The position numbers were made by a program, and so were the translations under genes. The notes under the pieces were generated by a model, which was not told where the DNA came from, searched no databases, and saw only the letters and a list, made by a program, of their open reading frames with translations. DNA of 64,000 bases from Streptococcus sp. 1643 (GTDB lineage Bacteria > Bacillota > Bacilli > Lactobacillales > Streptococcaceae), in contig NZ_CP040231.1 in the NCBI RefSeq assembly GCF_006228325.1, positions 693,001 to 757,000 on the forward strand. The letters are read 5' to 3'. Shown piece after piece: positions 1-9,299 of the stretch (its first letter is position 1; every line of letters starts with the position of its first letter).

Positions 1-2
1 AG

Positions 3-128
3 CATGTTCGTGAAAGCGTCCGTCGAATCTATAAGGACGGTTTTCACGTATGTAATGATTTTTATGGACAACGCCGAGAGCAGGACGAGGAATGTATGTT
101 CTGTGACGAGTTGTTGTACAGGGAGTAG
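3..128 (+). CDS. yabA: YabA C-terminal end (replication initiation control), partial
   Basis: Only the last 41 codons are in the window; the gene begins upstream. The tail contains the zinc-binding pattern of YabA, H-V-C-N-D-F-Y followed 13 residues later by E-C-M-F-C. YabA binds DnaA and DnaN and restrains re-initiation of replication. The stop codon lies 2 bases before the rsmI start, so the two genes are probably cotranscribed, as is usual in streptococci. Confidence 0.85.
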   Translation, partial: HVRESVRRIYKDGFHVCNDFYGQRREQDEECMFCDELLYRE

Positions 129-130
129 GC

Positions 131-1009
131 ATGCAGATTCAAAAAAGTTTTAAGGGACAATCTCCATATGGCAAACTTTATCTAGTGGCAACGCCGATTG
201 GCAATCTAGATGACATGACCTTTCGTGCCATTCAGACCTTGAAAGAAGTGGACTGGATTGCAGCTGAGGACACGCGCAATACAGGACTTTTGCTCAAGCA
301 TTTTGACATTTCCACCAAGCAGATTAGTTTTCACGAGCACAATGCCAAGGAAAAAATTCCTGATTTGATTGGTTTCTTGAAAGCAGGCCAAAGTATCGCT
401 CAGGTATCCGATGCGGGTCTGCCTAGTATCTCGGACCCTGGTCATGATTTGGTTAAGGCAGCTATTGAGGAAGAAATTGCAGTAGTGACAGTTCCGGGTG
501 CCTCTGCAGGGATTTCTGCTTTGATTGCCAGTGGTTTAGCTCCACAACCACATATCTTTTACGGTTTCTTACCGAGAAAATCAGGCCAGCAAAAGCAATT
601 TTTCGACTTAAAAAAAGATTACCCAGAAACTCAGATTTTCTACGAATCGCCCCACCGTGTATCAGATACATTGGAAAATATGCTAGAAGTCTACGGTGAC
701 CGCTCGGTAGTCTTGGTCAGGGAATTGACCAAAATCTATGAAGAATACCAACGAGGAAAGATTTCAGAGCTACTAGAAAGTATTGCTGAAACGCCACTCA
801 AGGGTGAATGCCTTCTCATCGTTAAAGGCGCAAGTCAGGATGTGGAGGAAAAGGACGAGGAGGACTTGTTTTCAGAAATCCAATCTCGTATCCAGCAAGG
901 CATGAAGAAAAATCAAGCCATTAAGGAAGTTGCGAAACTCTACCAGTGGAATAAAAGCCAACTCTACGCTGCCTACCACGAATGGGAAGAAAATCAAGAA
1001 AATGACTAA
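131..1009 (+). CDS. rsmI: 16S rRNA (cytidine-1402-2'-O)-methyltransferase RsmI
   Basis: 292 residues, normal length for RsmI, which methylates the ribose of C1402 in the ribosomal decoding centre using SAM. Family motifs are visible: L-V-A-T-P-I-G-N-L-D near residue 18, S-D-A-G-L-P-S-I-S-D-P-G near residue 92, and the V-P-G-A-S-A segment after it, together forming the tetrapyrrole-methylase-type SAM fold. It follows yabA by 2 bases with the ribosome binding site GGGAG inside the yabA end, and is closed by an intrinsic terminator. Confidence 0.95.
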   Translation: MQIQKSFKGQSPYGKLYLVATPIGNLDDMTFRAIQTLKEVDWIAAEDTRNTGLLLKHFDISTKQISFHEHNAKEKIPDLIGFLKAGQSIAQVSDAGLPSISDPGHDLVKAAIEEEIAVVTVPGASAGISALIASGLAPQPHIFYGFLPRKSGQQKQFFDLKKDYPETQIFYESPHRVSDTLENMLEVYGDRSVVLVRELTKIYEEYQRGKISELLESIAETPLKGECLLIVKGASQDVEEKDEEDLFSEIQSRIQQGMKKNQAIKEVAKLYQWNKSQLYAAYHEWEENQEND

Positions 1010-1010
1010 A

Positions 1011-1040
1011 CAGGGAAGTTTGCCATCTTCCCTTTTTTTG
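1011..1040 (+). terminator. Rho-independent terminator after rsmI
   Basis: GGGAAG and CTTCCC pair around an 8-base loop and are followed by seven T residues. Confidence 0.85.
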
Positions 1041-1047
1041 TTATACT
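1039..1047 (+). promoter_or_regulatory. Extended -10 promoter for trmFO
   Basis: TGT followed by TATACT directly after the rsmI terminator. The leader contains TGGGTG and CACCCA pairing across about 45 bases, just before the trmFO ribosome binding site. Confidence 0.55.
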
Positions 1048-1142
1048 AGTAGAAGAAAAATTAGAAAGATTTGTGGGTGTCAAACAGTCTAGTAGCTTGT
1101 TTTGATATGAACTTAGGTTCCACCCAAAGAGGTATTAGTGTC

Positions 1143-2477
1143 GTGTCTCAATCTTATATCAATGTTATCGGTGCTGGTTTGGCAGGTTCTGAAGCAGCTT
1201 ACCAAATCGCAGAACGCGGTATTCCAGTTAAACTTTATGAAATGCGTGGGGTCAAGTCAACACCTCAGCACAAAACAGACAATTTTGCTGAATTGGTTTG
1301 TTCCAATTCCTTACGTGGGGATGCTTTGACCAATGCAGTTGGGCTTCTCAAGGAAGAAATGCGTCGCTTGGGTTCTGTTATCTTGGAATCTGCTGAAGCT
1401 ACACGTGTTCCTGCTGGTGGAGCCCTTGCGGTGGACCGTGATGGTTTCTCTCAAATGGTGACTGAAAAAGTGGCTAATCACCCCTTGATTGAAGTGGTTC
1501 GTGATGAAATTACAGAATTGCCGACTGATGTTATTACAGTTGTCGCTACTGGTCCTTTAACCAGCGATGCCCTAGCTGAAAAGATTCATGCCCTTAATGA
1601 CGGTGATGGTTTCTATTTCTACGATGCGGCGGCGCCGATTATCGATGTCAATACCATCGATATGAGCAAGGTCTATCTCAAGTCTCGTTATGACAAGGGA
1701 GAAGCAGCCTACCTCAATGCCCCTATGACCAAGCAAGAATTTATGGATTTCCATGAAGCATTGATCAATGCGGAAGAAGCCCCGCTCAATTCGTTTGAAA
1801 AAGAAAAGTACTTTGAAGGTTGTATGCCTATCGAAGTCATGGCTAAGCGTGGCATTAAAACCATGCTTTATGGTCCGATGAAGCCAGTCGGTTTGGAGTA
1901 TCCAGACGATTATACAGGCCCTCGTGACGGGGAGTTCAAAACACCGTATGCAGTTGTCCAGCTTCGTCAGGACAATGCGGCTGGTAGCCTCTACAATATC
2001 GTTGGTTTCCAAACCCACCTCAAATGGGGAGAACAAAAGCGTGTCTTCCAAATGATTCCAGGTCTTGAAAATGCTGAGTTTGTCCGTTATGGGGTCATGC
2101 ATCGCAATTCTTATATGGATTCACCAAATCTTCTTGAACAGACTTACCGTTCTAAGAAACAACCAAACCTCTTCTTTGCTGGTCAAATGACGGGTGTAGA
2201 AGGCTATGTTGAGTCAGCAGCTTCAGGCTTGGTTGCAGGTATTAACGCAGCTCGTCTCTTTAAGGGTGAAAGTGAAGCTATCTTCCCAGAGACCACAGCG
2301 ATTGGAAGTCTGGCTCATTACATCACTCACGCTGATAGCAAACATTTCCAACCAATGAACGTCAATTTCGGGATTATCAAGGAATTGGAAGGCGAGCGTA
2401 TCCGTGATAAGAAGGCTCGTTATGAAAAAATTGCAGAGCGTGCTCTTACCGACTTAGAGGAATTTTTAACGGTCTAA
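1143..2477 (+). CDS. trmFO: Methylenetetrahydrofolate-tRNA-(uracil-54-C5)-methyltransferase TrmFO
   Basis: Makes ribothymidine at position 54 of tRNA, using methylenetetrahydrofolate and FAD. The N-terminal dinucleotide-binding motif G-A-G-L-A-G-S-E is at residues 9-16, the cysteine-containing F-A-E-L-V-C-S-N-S follows, and [11 protein letters not shown] lies near residue 350. I start at the GTG at 1143, 10 bases after an AAAGAGG ribosome binding site, giving the family length of 444 residues. An open frame extends upstream to 1071, but that part has no homologous look and covers the leader. Confidence 0.93.
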   Translation: MSQSYINVIGAGLAGSEAAYQIAERGIPVKLYEMRGVKSTPQHKTDNFAELVCSNSLRGDALTNAVGLLKEEMRRLGSVILESAEATRVPAGGALAVDRDGFSQMVTEKVANHPLIEVVRDEITELPTDVITVVATGPLTSDALAEKIHALNDGDGFYFYDAAAPIIDVNTIDMSKVYLKSRYDKGEAAYLNAPMTKQEFMDFHEALINAEEAPLNSFEKEKYFEGCMPIEVMAKRGIKTMLYGPMKPVGLEYPDDYTGPRDGEFKTPYAVVQLRQDNAAGSLYNIVGFQTHLKWGEQKRVFQMIPGLENAEFVRYGVMHRNSYMDSPNLLEQTYRSKKQPNLFFAGQMTGVEGYVESAASGLVAGINAARLFKGESEAIFPETTAIGSLAHYITHADSKHFQPMNVNFGIIKELEGERIRDKKARYEKIAERALTDLEEFLTV

Positions 2478-2560
2478 TTTTTTTCAAAGAATTGCTCATG
2501 ATACTATAAAAATCTTAGAAATTGTGATAAAATAGGTAGGATAAAAAAAGGAGAGTAAAA

Positions 2561-3298
2561 ATGGCGAACCCCAAGTATAAACGTATTTTAATCAAGTTAT
2601 CAGGTGAAGCCCTTGCCGGTGAACGTGGCGTAGGGATTGATATCCAAACAGTTCAAACAATCGCAAAAGAGATTCAAGAAGTTCATAGCTTAGGTATCGA
2701 AATTGCCCTTGTTATTGGTGGAGGAAATCTCTGGCGCGGAGAACCTGCTGCAGAAGCAGGAATGGACCGCGTTCAGGCTGATTACACTGGAATGCTTGGG
2801 ACCGTGATGAATGCTCTTGTGATGGCAGATTCATTGCAACAAGTTGGTGTCGATACGCGTGTACAAACAGCCATTGCCATGCAACAAGTGGCAGAACCTT
2901 ATGTACGTGGACGTGCTCTTCGCCACCTTGAAAAATGCCGTATTGTTATCTTTGGTGCTGGTATTGGTTCACCTTACTTCTCAACAGATACAACAGCAGC
3001 CCTTCGTGCAGCTGAAATCGAAGCGGATGCCATCCTTATGGCTAAAAATGGCGTAGACGGTGTTTACAATGCCGATCCTAAGAAAGACAAAACTGCCGTT
3101 AAGTTTGAAGAATTGACCCACCGTGACGTTATCAATAAAGGTCTTCGTATCATGGACTCAACAGCTTCAACTCTCTCTATGGACAACGACATTGACTTGG
3201 TTGTCTTCAATATGAACCAACCAGGCAACATCAAACGTGTCGTATTTGGTGAAAATATCGGAACAACAGTTTCAAACAATATCGAAGAAAAGGAATAA
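2561..3298 (+). CDS. pyrH: UMP kinase
   Basis: 245 residues. Hexameric amino-acid-kinase-family enzyme that phosphorylates UMP to UDP. Seen: the start [12 protein letters not shown], the glycine loop V-I-G-G-G-N-L-W-R, and [10 protein letters not shown] near the nucleotide site. The start has an AAAAAAGGAGAG ribosome binding site. It is followed by frr after 7 bases, the standard Firmicutes pair. Confidence 0.96.
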   Translation: MANPKYKRILIKLSGEALAGERGVGIDIQTVQTIAKEIQEVHSLGIEIALVIGGGNLWRGEPAAEAGMDRVQADYTGMLGTVMNALVMADSLQQVGVDTRVQTAIAMQQVAEPYVRGRALRHLEKCRIVIFGAGIGSPYFSTDTTAALRAAEIEADAILMAKNGVDGVYNADPKKDKTAVKFEELTHRDVINKGLRIMDSTASTLSMDNDIDLVVFNMNQPGNIKRVVFGENIGTTVSNNIEEKE

Positions 3299-3305
3299 GA
3301 AAATT

Positions 3306-3863
3306 ATGGCTAATGCAATTGTAGAAAAAGCAAAAGAGAGAATGACCCAGTCTCACCAATCACTTGCTCGTGAATTTGGAGGTATCCGTGCCGGTCGTGC
3401 CAACGCAAGCTTGCTAGACCGTATCCACGTAGAATACTATGGAGTTGAAACTCCTCTTAACCAAATCGCTTCAATTACTATTCCAGAAGCGCGTGTCTTG
3501 TTGGTAACACCATTTGACAAGTCTTCATTGAAAGACATCGAACGTGCCTTGAACGCTTCTGATCTTGGTATTACACCAGCTAATGACGGTTCTGTGATCC
3601 GCTTGGTTATCCCAGCTCTTACAGAAGAAACTCGTCGTGACCTTGCCAAAGAAGTGAAGAAGGTCGGTGAAAATGCTAAAGTGGCTGTCCGCAATATCCG
3701 TCGTGATGCTATGGATGAAGCTAAGAAACAAGAAAAAGCAAAAGAAATCACTGAAGACGAATTGAAGACTCTTGAAAAAGATATTCAAAAAGTAACAGAC
3801 GATGCTGTGAAACACATCGACGACATGACTGCCAATAAAGAAAAAGAAATCTTGGAAGTCTAA
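3306..3863 (+). CDS. frr: Ribosome recycling factor
   Basis: 185 residues, exactly the family length. Splits the post-termination ribosome together with EF-G. Typical sequence: G-G-I-R-A-G-R-A-N in the first helix and R-R-D-A-M-D-E near residue 135. The ATG at 3306 is chosen over an in-frame upstream start that would overlap pyrH; its ribosome binding site AAGGAATAAG spans the pyrH stop codon, suggesting coupling. Confidence 0.95.
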   Translation: MANAIVEKAKERMTQSHQSLAREFGGIRAGRANASLLDRIHVEYYGVETPLNQIASITIPEARVLLVTPFDKSSLKDIERALNASDLGITPANDGSVIRLVIPALTEETRRDLAKEVKKVGENAKVAVRNIRRDAMDEAKKQEKAKEITEDELKTLEKDIQKVTDDAVKHIDDMTANKEKEILEV

Positions 3864-3874
3864 AAATAAACAGA

Positions 3875-3908
3875 AAAACTCAGTTGGCATTGCTGGCTGA
3901 GTTTTATT
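3875..3908 (+). terminator. Terminator-like hairpin between frr and cvfB
   Basis: AAAACTCAG (3875-3883) pairs with CTGAGTTTT (3897-3905). The T run is short and the cvfB ribosome binding site follows at once, so it may be only partly terminating. Confidence 0.6.
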
Positions 3909-3922
3909 CGAAAGAAGGAAAT

Positions 3923-4777
3923 ATGAATACAAATCTTGCAAGTTTTATCGTTGGACTCATCATCGATGAAAATGACCGTTTTTACTTTGTGCAAAAGGAT
4001 GGTCAGACCTATGCTCTTGCTAAAGAAGAAGGTCAACATACAGTAGGGGATACGGTCAAAGGTTTTGCCTACACGGATATGAAGCAAAAACTCCGCTTGA
4101 CCACTCAAGAAGTTACTGCGACTCAGGACCAATTTGGTTGGGGAACCGTAACAGAAGTTCGAAAGGACTTGGGTGTCTTTGTCGATACCGGTCTACCTGA
4201 TAAGGAAATCGTTGTGTCACTCGATATCCTCCCTGAGCTCAAGGAACTCTGGCCTAAGAAAGGTGATAAACTTTACATCCGTCTTGAAGTGGACAAGAAA
4301 GACCGAATCTGGGGACTTTTGGCGTATCAGGAAGACTTCCAACGTCTGGCTCGTCCTGCCTACAACAACATGCAGAACCAAAACTGGCCAGCCATTGTTT
4401 ACCGTCTCAAGCTATCAGGGACCTTTGTCTATCTGCCAGAGAATAACATGCTTGGTTTCATTCACCCAAGTGAGCGCTACGCAGAGCCACGTTTGGGGCA
4501 AGTGTTAGATGCGCGTGTAATTGGTTTCCGTGAAGTGGATCGTACCTTGAACCTCTCCCTCAAACCACGTTCCTTTGAAATGTTGGAAAATGATGCCCAG
4601 ATGATTTTGACCTACTTGGAAAGCAATGGCGGTTTCATGACCTTAAATGATAAGTCATCTCCTGAAGACATCAAGGCAACCTTTGGCATTTCTAAAGGTC
4701 AGTTCAAGAAAGCACTCGGTGGCTTGATGAAGGCTGGTAAAATCAAGCAAGATCAGTTTGGGACAGAGTTGATTTAA
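3923..4777 (+). CDS. cvfB: CvfB-family S1 RNA-binding protein
   Basis: 284 residues from the ATG behind AAGAAGGA. Contains S1-like beta barrels (V-T-E-V-R-K-D-L-G-V-F-V-D-T-G near residue 75 and a second near 180) and a C-terminal winged helix around residues 225-284. CvfB proteins bind RNA and affect virulence gene expression in staphylococci; the molecular role in streptococci is not settled. An in-frame extension of 13 residues begins inside the preceding hairpin and is unlikely to be translated. Confidence 0.85.
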   Translation: MNTNLASFIVGLIIDENDRFYFVQKDGQTYALAKEEGQHTVGDTVKGFAYTDMKQKLRLTTQEVTATQDQFGWGTVTEVRKDLGVFVDTGLPDKEIVVSLDILPELKELWPKKGDKLYIRLEVDKKDRIWGLLAYQEDFQRLARPAYNNMQNQNWPAIVYRLKLSGTFVYLPENNMLGFIHPSERYAEPRLGQVLDARVIGFREVDRTLNLSLKPRSFEMLENDAQMILTYLESNGGFMTLNDKSSPEDIKATFGISKGQFKKALGGLMKAGKIKQDQFGTELI

Positions 4778-4788
4778 ACCTTATAGAC

Positions 4789-5394
4789 ATGATAAAGAAA
4801 CTTGAAGAAATGAGTTTAGAGGAACTCTGGCAACTTTTTCCTATTTTTCTAGTAGAGCATAAGTCAGAGTGGAAAGACTGGTATGAATCGGAAAAAACAA
4901 GTCTGAAAAAAATATTGGGTGCAAATGTTATTAAAAGAATAGAACATATCGGTAGCACTGCTATCCCTAATATTTGGGCCAAAAATATCGTTGATATTCT
5001 GCTAGAAGTAGGTAGAATAGAGGATTTAGCAAGAGTCAGGGATTTATTGGTGAAGAATGGTTGGCTAGTGATGTCGGAGAGTCCTAACAGGATTTCGCTA
5101 AATAAAGGATATACAGAGCAGGGATTTGCTGAGAACGTTTTTCATCTACATTTGCGAATGACGGGAGATCATGACGAGATTTATTTTAGAGATTATCTCT
5201 GCCAGCATCCAGATATTGCCCAAGCGTATCAGGAATTAAAACTAAGTTTGTGGAAACAATTTGAACACAATCGAGACGCCTATACAGATGCGAAAACGGA
5301 TTTTATAAACCACTACGTTTCAGAGGCTAAGTCCAGTAATTTTCAAGAATCAGAAAAGTGTCATCAAAAAACTCTTGATAGGAGAAAGAATTGA
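4789..5394 (+). CDS. GrpB/UPF0157-family nucleotidyltransferase-like protein
   Basis: 201 residues. The segment [10 protein letters not shown] followed by [10 protein letters not shown] is the hallmark of the GrpB family, a polymerase-beta-type nucleotidyltransferase fold; the same fold is fused to dephospho-CoA kinase in some actinobacteria. The substrate is unknown. It lies 11 bases after cvfB and its TGA overlaps the TTG start of the next gene, so it is probably translated from the same message. I do not recall it at this position in pneumococcus, so it may be an accessory insertion. Confidence 0.75.
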   Translation: MIKKLEEMSLEELWQLFPIFLVEHKSEWKDWYESEKTSLKKILGANVIKRIEHIGSTAIPNIWAKNIVDILLEVGRIEDLARVRDLLVKNGWLVMSESPNRISLNKGYTEQGFAENVFHLHLRMTGDHDEIYFRDYLCQHPDIAQAYQELKLSLWKQFEHNRDAYTDAKTDFINHYVSEAKSSNFQESEKCHQKTLDRRKN

Positions 5395-5606
5395 GAAAAT
5401 CATTTTACACTTGGCTCATGACCGAGCGCAATCCTAAAAGTAATAGCCCCAAAGCCATTTTGGCAGATCTCGCTTTTGAGGAGTCAGCTTTTCCAAAACA
5501 CACGGATGATTTTGATGAGGTGAGTCGCTTTTTGGAGGAGCATGCCAGCTTCTCTTTTAACCTAGGAGACTTTGACGCCATCTGGCAAGAATACTTAGAA
5601 CACTAG
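5391..5606 (+). CDS. YozE family (UPF0346) small protein
   Basis: 71 residues. The pattern [12 protein letters not shown] near the start and [15 protein letters not shown] identify the YozE/SAM-like helical family; function unknown. It uses a TTG start with TAGGAGAAAG at 5379-5388, overlapping the previous stop by 4 bases (TTGA). Confidence 0.85.
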   Translation: MRKSFYTWLMTERNPKSNSPKAILADLAFEESAFPKHTDDFDEVSRFLEEHASFSFNLGDFDAIWQEYLEH

Positions 5607-5643
5607 AGACAATGAGATGAGGCTAGTATTTTATTGTTCTCTT

Positions 5644-5652
5644 TGCTATAAT
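5644..5652 (+). promoter_or_regulatory. Extended -10 promoter for phoH
   Basis: TGC followed by a perfect TATAAT, 35 bases before the phoH start; no good -35 box. Confidence 0.6.
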
Positions 5653-5686
5653 AAAAAGAAATAAACGGATTAGAGAGGTTCTTTAT

Positions 5687-6673
5687 TTGAAGGAACATTC
5701 AATAGACATTCAACTAAGTCACCCAGATGACTTGTTCCATCTTTTTGGTTCCAATGAGCGCCATCTTCGTTTGATGGAAGAAGAGCTCGATGTGGTGATT
5801 CATGCCCGTACGGAAATTGTCCAGGTTATCGGAGAAGAGTCTGCCTGTGAGGAAGCCCGTCAGGTTATCCAAGCATTGATGGTTTTGGTGAATAGAGGAA
5901 TAACGGTTGGCACGCCAGATGTGGTGACTGCGATTAGCATGGTCAAAAACGATGAAATCGACAAGTTTGTCGCCCTTTACGAAGAAGAAATTATCAAGGA
6001 CAATACTGGGAAACCGATCCGTGTCAAAACCTTGGGTCAAAAGCTTTATGTGGACAGTGTCAAACAGCATGATGTGACCTTTGGAATCGGACCTGCAGGG
6101 ACAGGGAAGACCTTTCTTGCAGTGACCTTGGCAGTAACTGCCCTTAAACGTGGGCAGGTCAAGCGGATTATCCTTACTCGTCCAGCAGTGGAAGCAGGTG
6201 AGAGTCTAGGATTTCTTCCAGGTGATCTCAAGGAGAAGGTGGATCCTTATCTTCGACCAGTTTACGATGCCTTGTATCAGATTCTCGGCAAAGATCAGAC
6301 GACCCGTCTCATGGAGCGTGAAATTATCGAAATCGCGCCTCTTGCCTACATGCGTGGGCGGACCTTGGACGATGCTTTTGTCATTCTCGATGAGGCACAA
6401 AATACGACCATCATGCAGATGAAGATGTTCCTGACTCGTTTAGGCTTTAATTCCAAGATGATTGTCAATGGAGATATCAGCCAGATTGACCTGCCACGTA
6501 ATGTTAAATCCGGTTTGATTGATGCTCAAGAAAAGCTCAAGAACATTCACCAAATCGACTTTGTTCATTTTTCAGCCAAGGATGTGGTTCGCCATCCAGT
6601 TGTCGCTCAGATTATCCGAGCTTATGAACCGGCTCCAGTTAAGGTTGAAGAAAAGAATCAAGAAACAGAATAG
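5687..6673 (+). CDS. phoH: PhoH family ATPase
   Basis: 328 residues. Walker A G-P-A-G-T-G-K-T at about 135-142 and Walker B F-V-I-L-D-E-A-Q-N near 232 are intact; the N-terminal 110 residues resemble the KH-like region of PhoH proteins. PhoH members are ATPases linked to RNA metabolism, and in many Firmicutes lie near ybeY, although here ybeY is 37 kb away. TTG start at 5687 preceded by AGAGAGG. Confidence 0.92.
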   Translation: MKEHSIDIQLSHPDDLFHLFGSNERHLRLMEEELDVVIHARTEIVQVIGEESACEEARQVIQALMVLVNRGITVGTPDVVTAISMVKNDEIDKFVALYEEEIIKDNTGKPIRVKTLGQKLYVDSVKQHDVTFGIGPAGTGKTFLAVTLAVTALKRGQVKRIILTRPAVEAGESLGFLPGDLKEKVDPYLRPVYDALYQILGKDQTTRLMEREIIEIAPLAYMRGRTLDDAFVILDEAQNTTIMQMKMFLTRLGFNSKMIVNGDISQIDLPRNVKSGLIDAQEKLKNIHQIDFVHFSAKDVVRHPVVAQIIRAYEPAPVKVEEKNQETE

Positions 6674-6674
6674 C

Positions 6675-6710
6675 AAAAAAGCAGTTCAGATGTGAACTGC
6701 TTTTTTTTAA
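6675..6710. terminator. Bidirectional terminator between phoH and ald
   Basis: GCAGTTCA and TGAACTGC pair around GATG, flanked by an A run on the left and eight T on the right, so it can end transcripts from both sides. Confidence 0.9.
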
Positions 6711-6723
6711 TGAGTGTCTAGCT

Positions 6724-7836
6724 TTAAACAAGTTCGTCGATAGACGTGTGCTCTTTATCGAGGCCTTGAGCAACTGGGAGGCTAGTTAAGTAACCTTGAT
6801 AAGTGGTCACACCTTGACGCAAGCCCTCATCTTCAGCAATTGCTTGTGCGAATCCTTTGCCAGCAAGAGCTTCGATATAAGGAAGAGTGACATTGGTTAG
6901 GGCGATGGTTGAAGTACGGGCAACCGCACCAGGGATATTGGCAACGGCATAGTGGAGAACACCGTGTTTTTCATAGACGGGTTCATCGTGTGTTGTCACA
7001 CGGTCAGCTGTCTCGATAACGCCACCTTGGTCAACGGCAACGTCAACAATGACAGAGCCTGGACGCATTTGTTTGACCATCTCTTCTGTCACCAATTTTG
7101 GTGCTTTGGCACCAGGGATGAGAACTGCACCAATCACCACATCAGCATCTCTCACACTTGCTTCGATGTTGAATGAATTAGACATAAGAGTTTGGATTTG
7201 GTTTCCAAAGACTTCTTCTAGAACTGAGAGACGCTTCGCACTGATATCTAAAATAGTCACTTGAGCACCAAGACCAAGGGCGATGCGGGTAGCATGTGTA
7301 CCGACGACACCACCACCGATGATGGTTACTTTTCCTTTTGGAACACCTGGTACACCACCAAGTAGAACACCAGAGCCACCAGCTTGCTTAGTAAGGAAGT
7401 GGGCTCCGATTTGAACAGCCATACGACCTGCAACCTCACTCATAGGAACGAGGAGCGGTAGTTGTCCTTGATTGTCACGAACAGTTTCATAGGCAATTCC
7501 TGTTGTTTTTGCTGCTAGCATGGCATCTGCTAATTCTGGAGCAGCGGCCATGTGCAAGTAGGTGAAGAGGAGAAGATCGTCGCGCAGATAACCATATTCA
7601 GAAGCTAGTGGTTCTTTTACTTTCACGACCAACTCGGCAGCCCAGGCTTCGGCAGCAGTAGCGACAATCTCAGCTCCTTGCTTTTGATAGTCTGCATCAG
7701 TAAATCCTGAACCGAGACCAGCATTTGTTTCGATGAGAACACGATGTCCACGGCTGACTAAACTATGGACGCCAGCAGGAGTGAGGGCAACGCGGTTTTC
7801 GTTATTTTTAATTTCTTTTGGGATTCCGATTAACAT
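6724..7836 (-). CDS. ald: Alanine dehydrogenase
   Basis: 370 residues, full length. NAD-dependent oxidative deamination of L-alanine to pyruvate and ammonia. It starts [20 protein letters not shown], has the Rossmann motif G-G-G-V-V-G-T-H-A near residue 175, and [11 protein letters not shown] near 300. The start is preceded by AAAGGTAGG. The gene is monocistronic and convergent with phoH. From memory, the pneumococcal reference copy is frameshifted; this one is open throughout. Confidence 0.95.
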   Translation of the reverse strand: MLIGIPKEIKNNENRVALTPAGVHSLVSRGHRVLIETNAGLGSGFTDADYQKQGAEIVATAAEAWAAELVVKVKEPLASEYGYLRDDLLLFTYLHMAAAPELADAMLAAKTTGIAYETVRDNQGQLPLLVPMSEVAGRMAVQIGAHFLTKQAGGSGVLLGGVPGVPKGKVTIIGGGVVGTHATRIALGLGAQVTILDISAKRLSVLEEVFGNQIQTLMSNSFNIEASVRDADVVIGAVLIPGAKAPKLVTEEMVKQMRPGSVIVDVAVDQGGVIETADRVTTHDEPVYEKHGVLHYAVANIPGAVARTSTIALTNVTLPYIEALAGKGFAQAIAEDEGLRQGVTTYQGYLTSLPVAQGLDKEHTSIDELV

Positions 7837-7877
7837 AGAGATAACCTACCTTTCAATTGACGGGATTGTTTTAGTTG

Positions 7878-7908
7878 TCACATTTCAGTTCATAAATCAA
7901 AAATGTGA
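7878..7908 (-). repeat. Inverted repeat in the ald 5' leader
   Basis: TCACATTT and AAATGTGA, an 8-base perfect dyad with a 15-base spacer. It lies just downstream of the predicted ald -10 box, where a repressor could bind or where the mRNA could fold. Confidence 0.5.
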
Positions 7909-7915
7909 TGGTTTT

Positions 7916-7944
7916 ATTGTATATGAAACCGCTTCAAAAATCAA
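7916..7944 (-). promoter_or_regulatory. ald promoter with an internal cre-like site
   Basis: On the minus strand TTGATT (7944-7939), a 17-base spacer, then TACAAT (7921-7916). The spacer contains a site resembling a CcpA catabolite-responsive element (TGAAACCGCTTCAA, 7924-7937), two mismatches from TGWAANCGNTNWCA. Confidence 0.55.
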
Positions 7945-7951
7945 GAAAAAC

Positions 7952-7980
7952 TTGTCATCCAAATTTATTTATGCTAGACT
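7952..7980 (+). promoter_or_regulatory. Promoter for the acetyltransferase gene
   Basis: TTGTCA, a 17-base spacer, then TAGACT preceded by TGC. It is divergent from and partly overlaps the ald promoter. Confidence 0.6.
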
Positions 7981-8012
7981 AGTGAGAATCAAGCTCTAAT
8001 GGAGGGAAAAGT

Positions 8013-8582
8013 ATGGAATCAATATTTGTGAAATTTGTCCAGTATCCATCTATAGAAACGGAGCGTTTATTGCTCCGACCTGTAACCTTGGACGATGCAG
8101 AAGCTATGTTTGAGTATGCCTCAGACAGAGAAAATACACGCTATACTTTTCCAACAAATCAAAGCTTAGAAGAAACCAAGAACAACATCGCTCAGTTCTA
8201 CTTGGCTAATCCCTTGGGACGGTGGGGAATCGAACTAAAAAGCAATGATCAGTTTATTGGAACTATTGATTTGCACAAGATTGATCCCATTCTCAAAAAA
8301 GCAGCTATTGGTTACATTATCAACCAAAAGTATTGGAATCAAGGATTGACGACAGAAGCCAATCGTGCCGTGATTGAGCTGGCTTTTGAGAAGATTGGAA
8401 TGAACAAGTTGACCGCTCTTCATGACAAAGACAATCCCGCATCTGGCAAGGTCATGGAGAAATCAGGTATGCGTTTTTCCCACGAAGAACCCTATGCCAG
8501 AATGGATAATAAAGAACCAGGTCGAATCATCACAAGAGTTCATTATGTCTTGACTAAGGAAGACTATTTTGCAAATAAATAA
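8013..8582 (+). CDS. GNAT-family N-acetyltransferase (RimJ/RimL-like)
   Basis: 189 residues. The start I-E-T-E-R-L-L-L-R-P-V-T-L-D-D-A is typical of the RimJ/RimL-type Acetyltransf_3 group. I-G-Y-I-I-N-Q-K-Y-W-N-Q-G-L-T-T-E-A forms the acetyl-CoA binding loop, and N-P-A-S-G-K-V-M-E-K-S-G-M the conserved C-terminal part. Substrate unknown: ribosomal protein, other protein or small molecule. Own promoter and terminator. Confidence 0.85.
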   Translation: MESIFVKFVQYPSIETERLLLRPVTLDDAEAMFEYASDRENTRYTFPTNQSLEETKNNIAQFYLANPLGRWGIELKSNDQFIGTIDLHKIDPILKKAAIGYIINQKYWNQGLTTEANRAVIELAFEKIGMNKLTALHDKDNPASGKVMEKSGMRFSHEEPYARMDNKEPGRIITRVHYVLTKEDYFANK

Positions 8583-8616
8583 GCAGTTGAAAAGAAATTT
8601 TCGACTGTTTTTTCTT
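8583..8616 (+). terminator. Terminator after the acetyltransferase
   Basis: CAGTTGAAAA pairs with TTTTCGACTG (one G-U pair), followed by T6. Confidence 0.85.
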
Positions 8617-8621
8617 TCTCT

Positions 8622-8629
8622 TGCGAATA
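8622..8629 (+). promoter_or_regulatory. ComX (com box) promoter element for comEA
   Basis: TGCGAATA, one mismatch from the TACGAATA com box recognised by the alternative sigma factor ComX. It lies 19 bases before the comEA ATG with a T-rich stretch upstream, as in known late competence promoters. Confidence 0.7.
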
Positions 8630-8648
8630 ACTTAAGAGAGGAGTAAAT

Positions 8649-9299
8649 ATGGAAGCAATTATCGAGAAAATCAAAGAGTATAAAATCATTGTCATCTGTG
8701 CTGGTTTGGGTTTGGCCTTGGGAGGATTTTTCCTACTAAAGCCATCTACACAGACACCTGTGAAAGAAACAAACTTGCAAGCTGAAGTCTCGGCCGTTTC
8801 AAAGGATTCATCTTCTGAAAAAGAAGTCAAGAAGGAAGAAAAGGAAGAGTCTGCTGAACAAGATATAATAACAGTAGATGTCAAGGGTGCTGTTAAATCG
8901 CCAGGGATTTATGATTTACCAGTTGGGAGTCGTGTTCATGATGCTGTTCAGAAGGCAGGTGGCTTGACAGAGGAAGCAGATAGTAAATCGCTCAATCTCG
9001 CTCAGAAAGTCAGTGACGAGGCTCTTGTCTATGTTCCAACTAAGGGAGAAGAAGCGGCTAGTCAGCAGGCTGCCTCTGGAACGACTCCTTCGACAAGTAA
9101 AGATAAGAAGGTCAACCTAAATAAAGCTAGTCTGGAAGAACTAAAACAGGTCAAAGGCTTGGGAGGAAAACGAGCCCAGGATATTATTGATCATCGTGAG
9201 GCAAATGGCAAATTCAAGTCGGTAGATGAATTAAAGAAAGTCTCTGGTATTGGCGCTAAGACCATAGAAAAGCTAAAAGATTATGTCACAGTGGATTAA
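8649..9299 (+). CDS. comEA: Competence DNA receptor ComEA
   Basis: 216 residues. Membrane anchor around residues 13-32, an acidic/lysine-rich linker, an SLBB-like domain (V-D-V-K-G-A-V-K-S-P-G-I-Y near residue 77), and a C-terminal helix-hairpin-helix DNA-binding domain (V-N-L-N-K-A-S-L-E-E-L to the end). It captures double-stranded DNA outside the membrane and feeds ComEC. Late competence gene: com box upstream, and its end overlaps comEC by 17 bases. Confidence 0.95.
   Translation: MEAIIEKIKEYKIIVICAGLGLALGGFFLLKPSTQTPVKETNLQAEVSAVSKDSSSEKEVKKEEKEESAEQDIITVDVKGAVKSPGIYDLPVGSRVHDAVQKAGGLTEEADSKSLNLAQKVSDEALVYVPTKGEEAASQQAASGTTPSTSKDKKVNLNKASLEELKQVKGLGGKRAQDIIDHREANGKFKSVDELKKVSGIGAKTIEKLKDYVTVD

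Noticed and set aside
1071..1142. N-terminal extension of TrmFO
   Set aside because: The in-frame sequence codes for nothing like TrmFO; GTG at 1143 has the ribosome binding site and gives the family length.
3237..3305. Longer start of frr inside pyrH
   Set aside because: RRF is 185 residues from ATG 3306; the extension is pyrH sequence in another frame.
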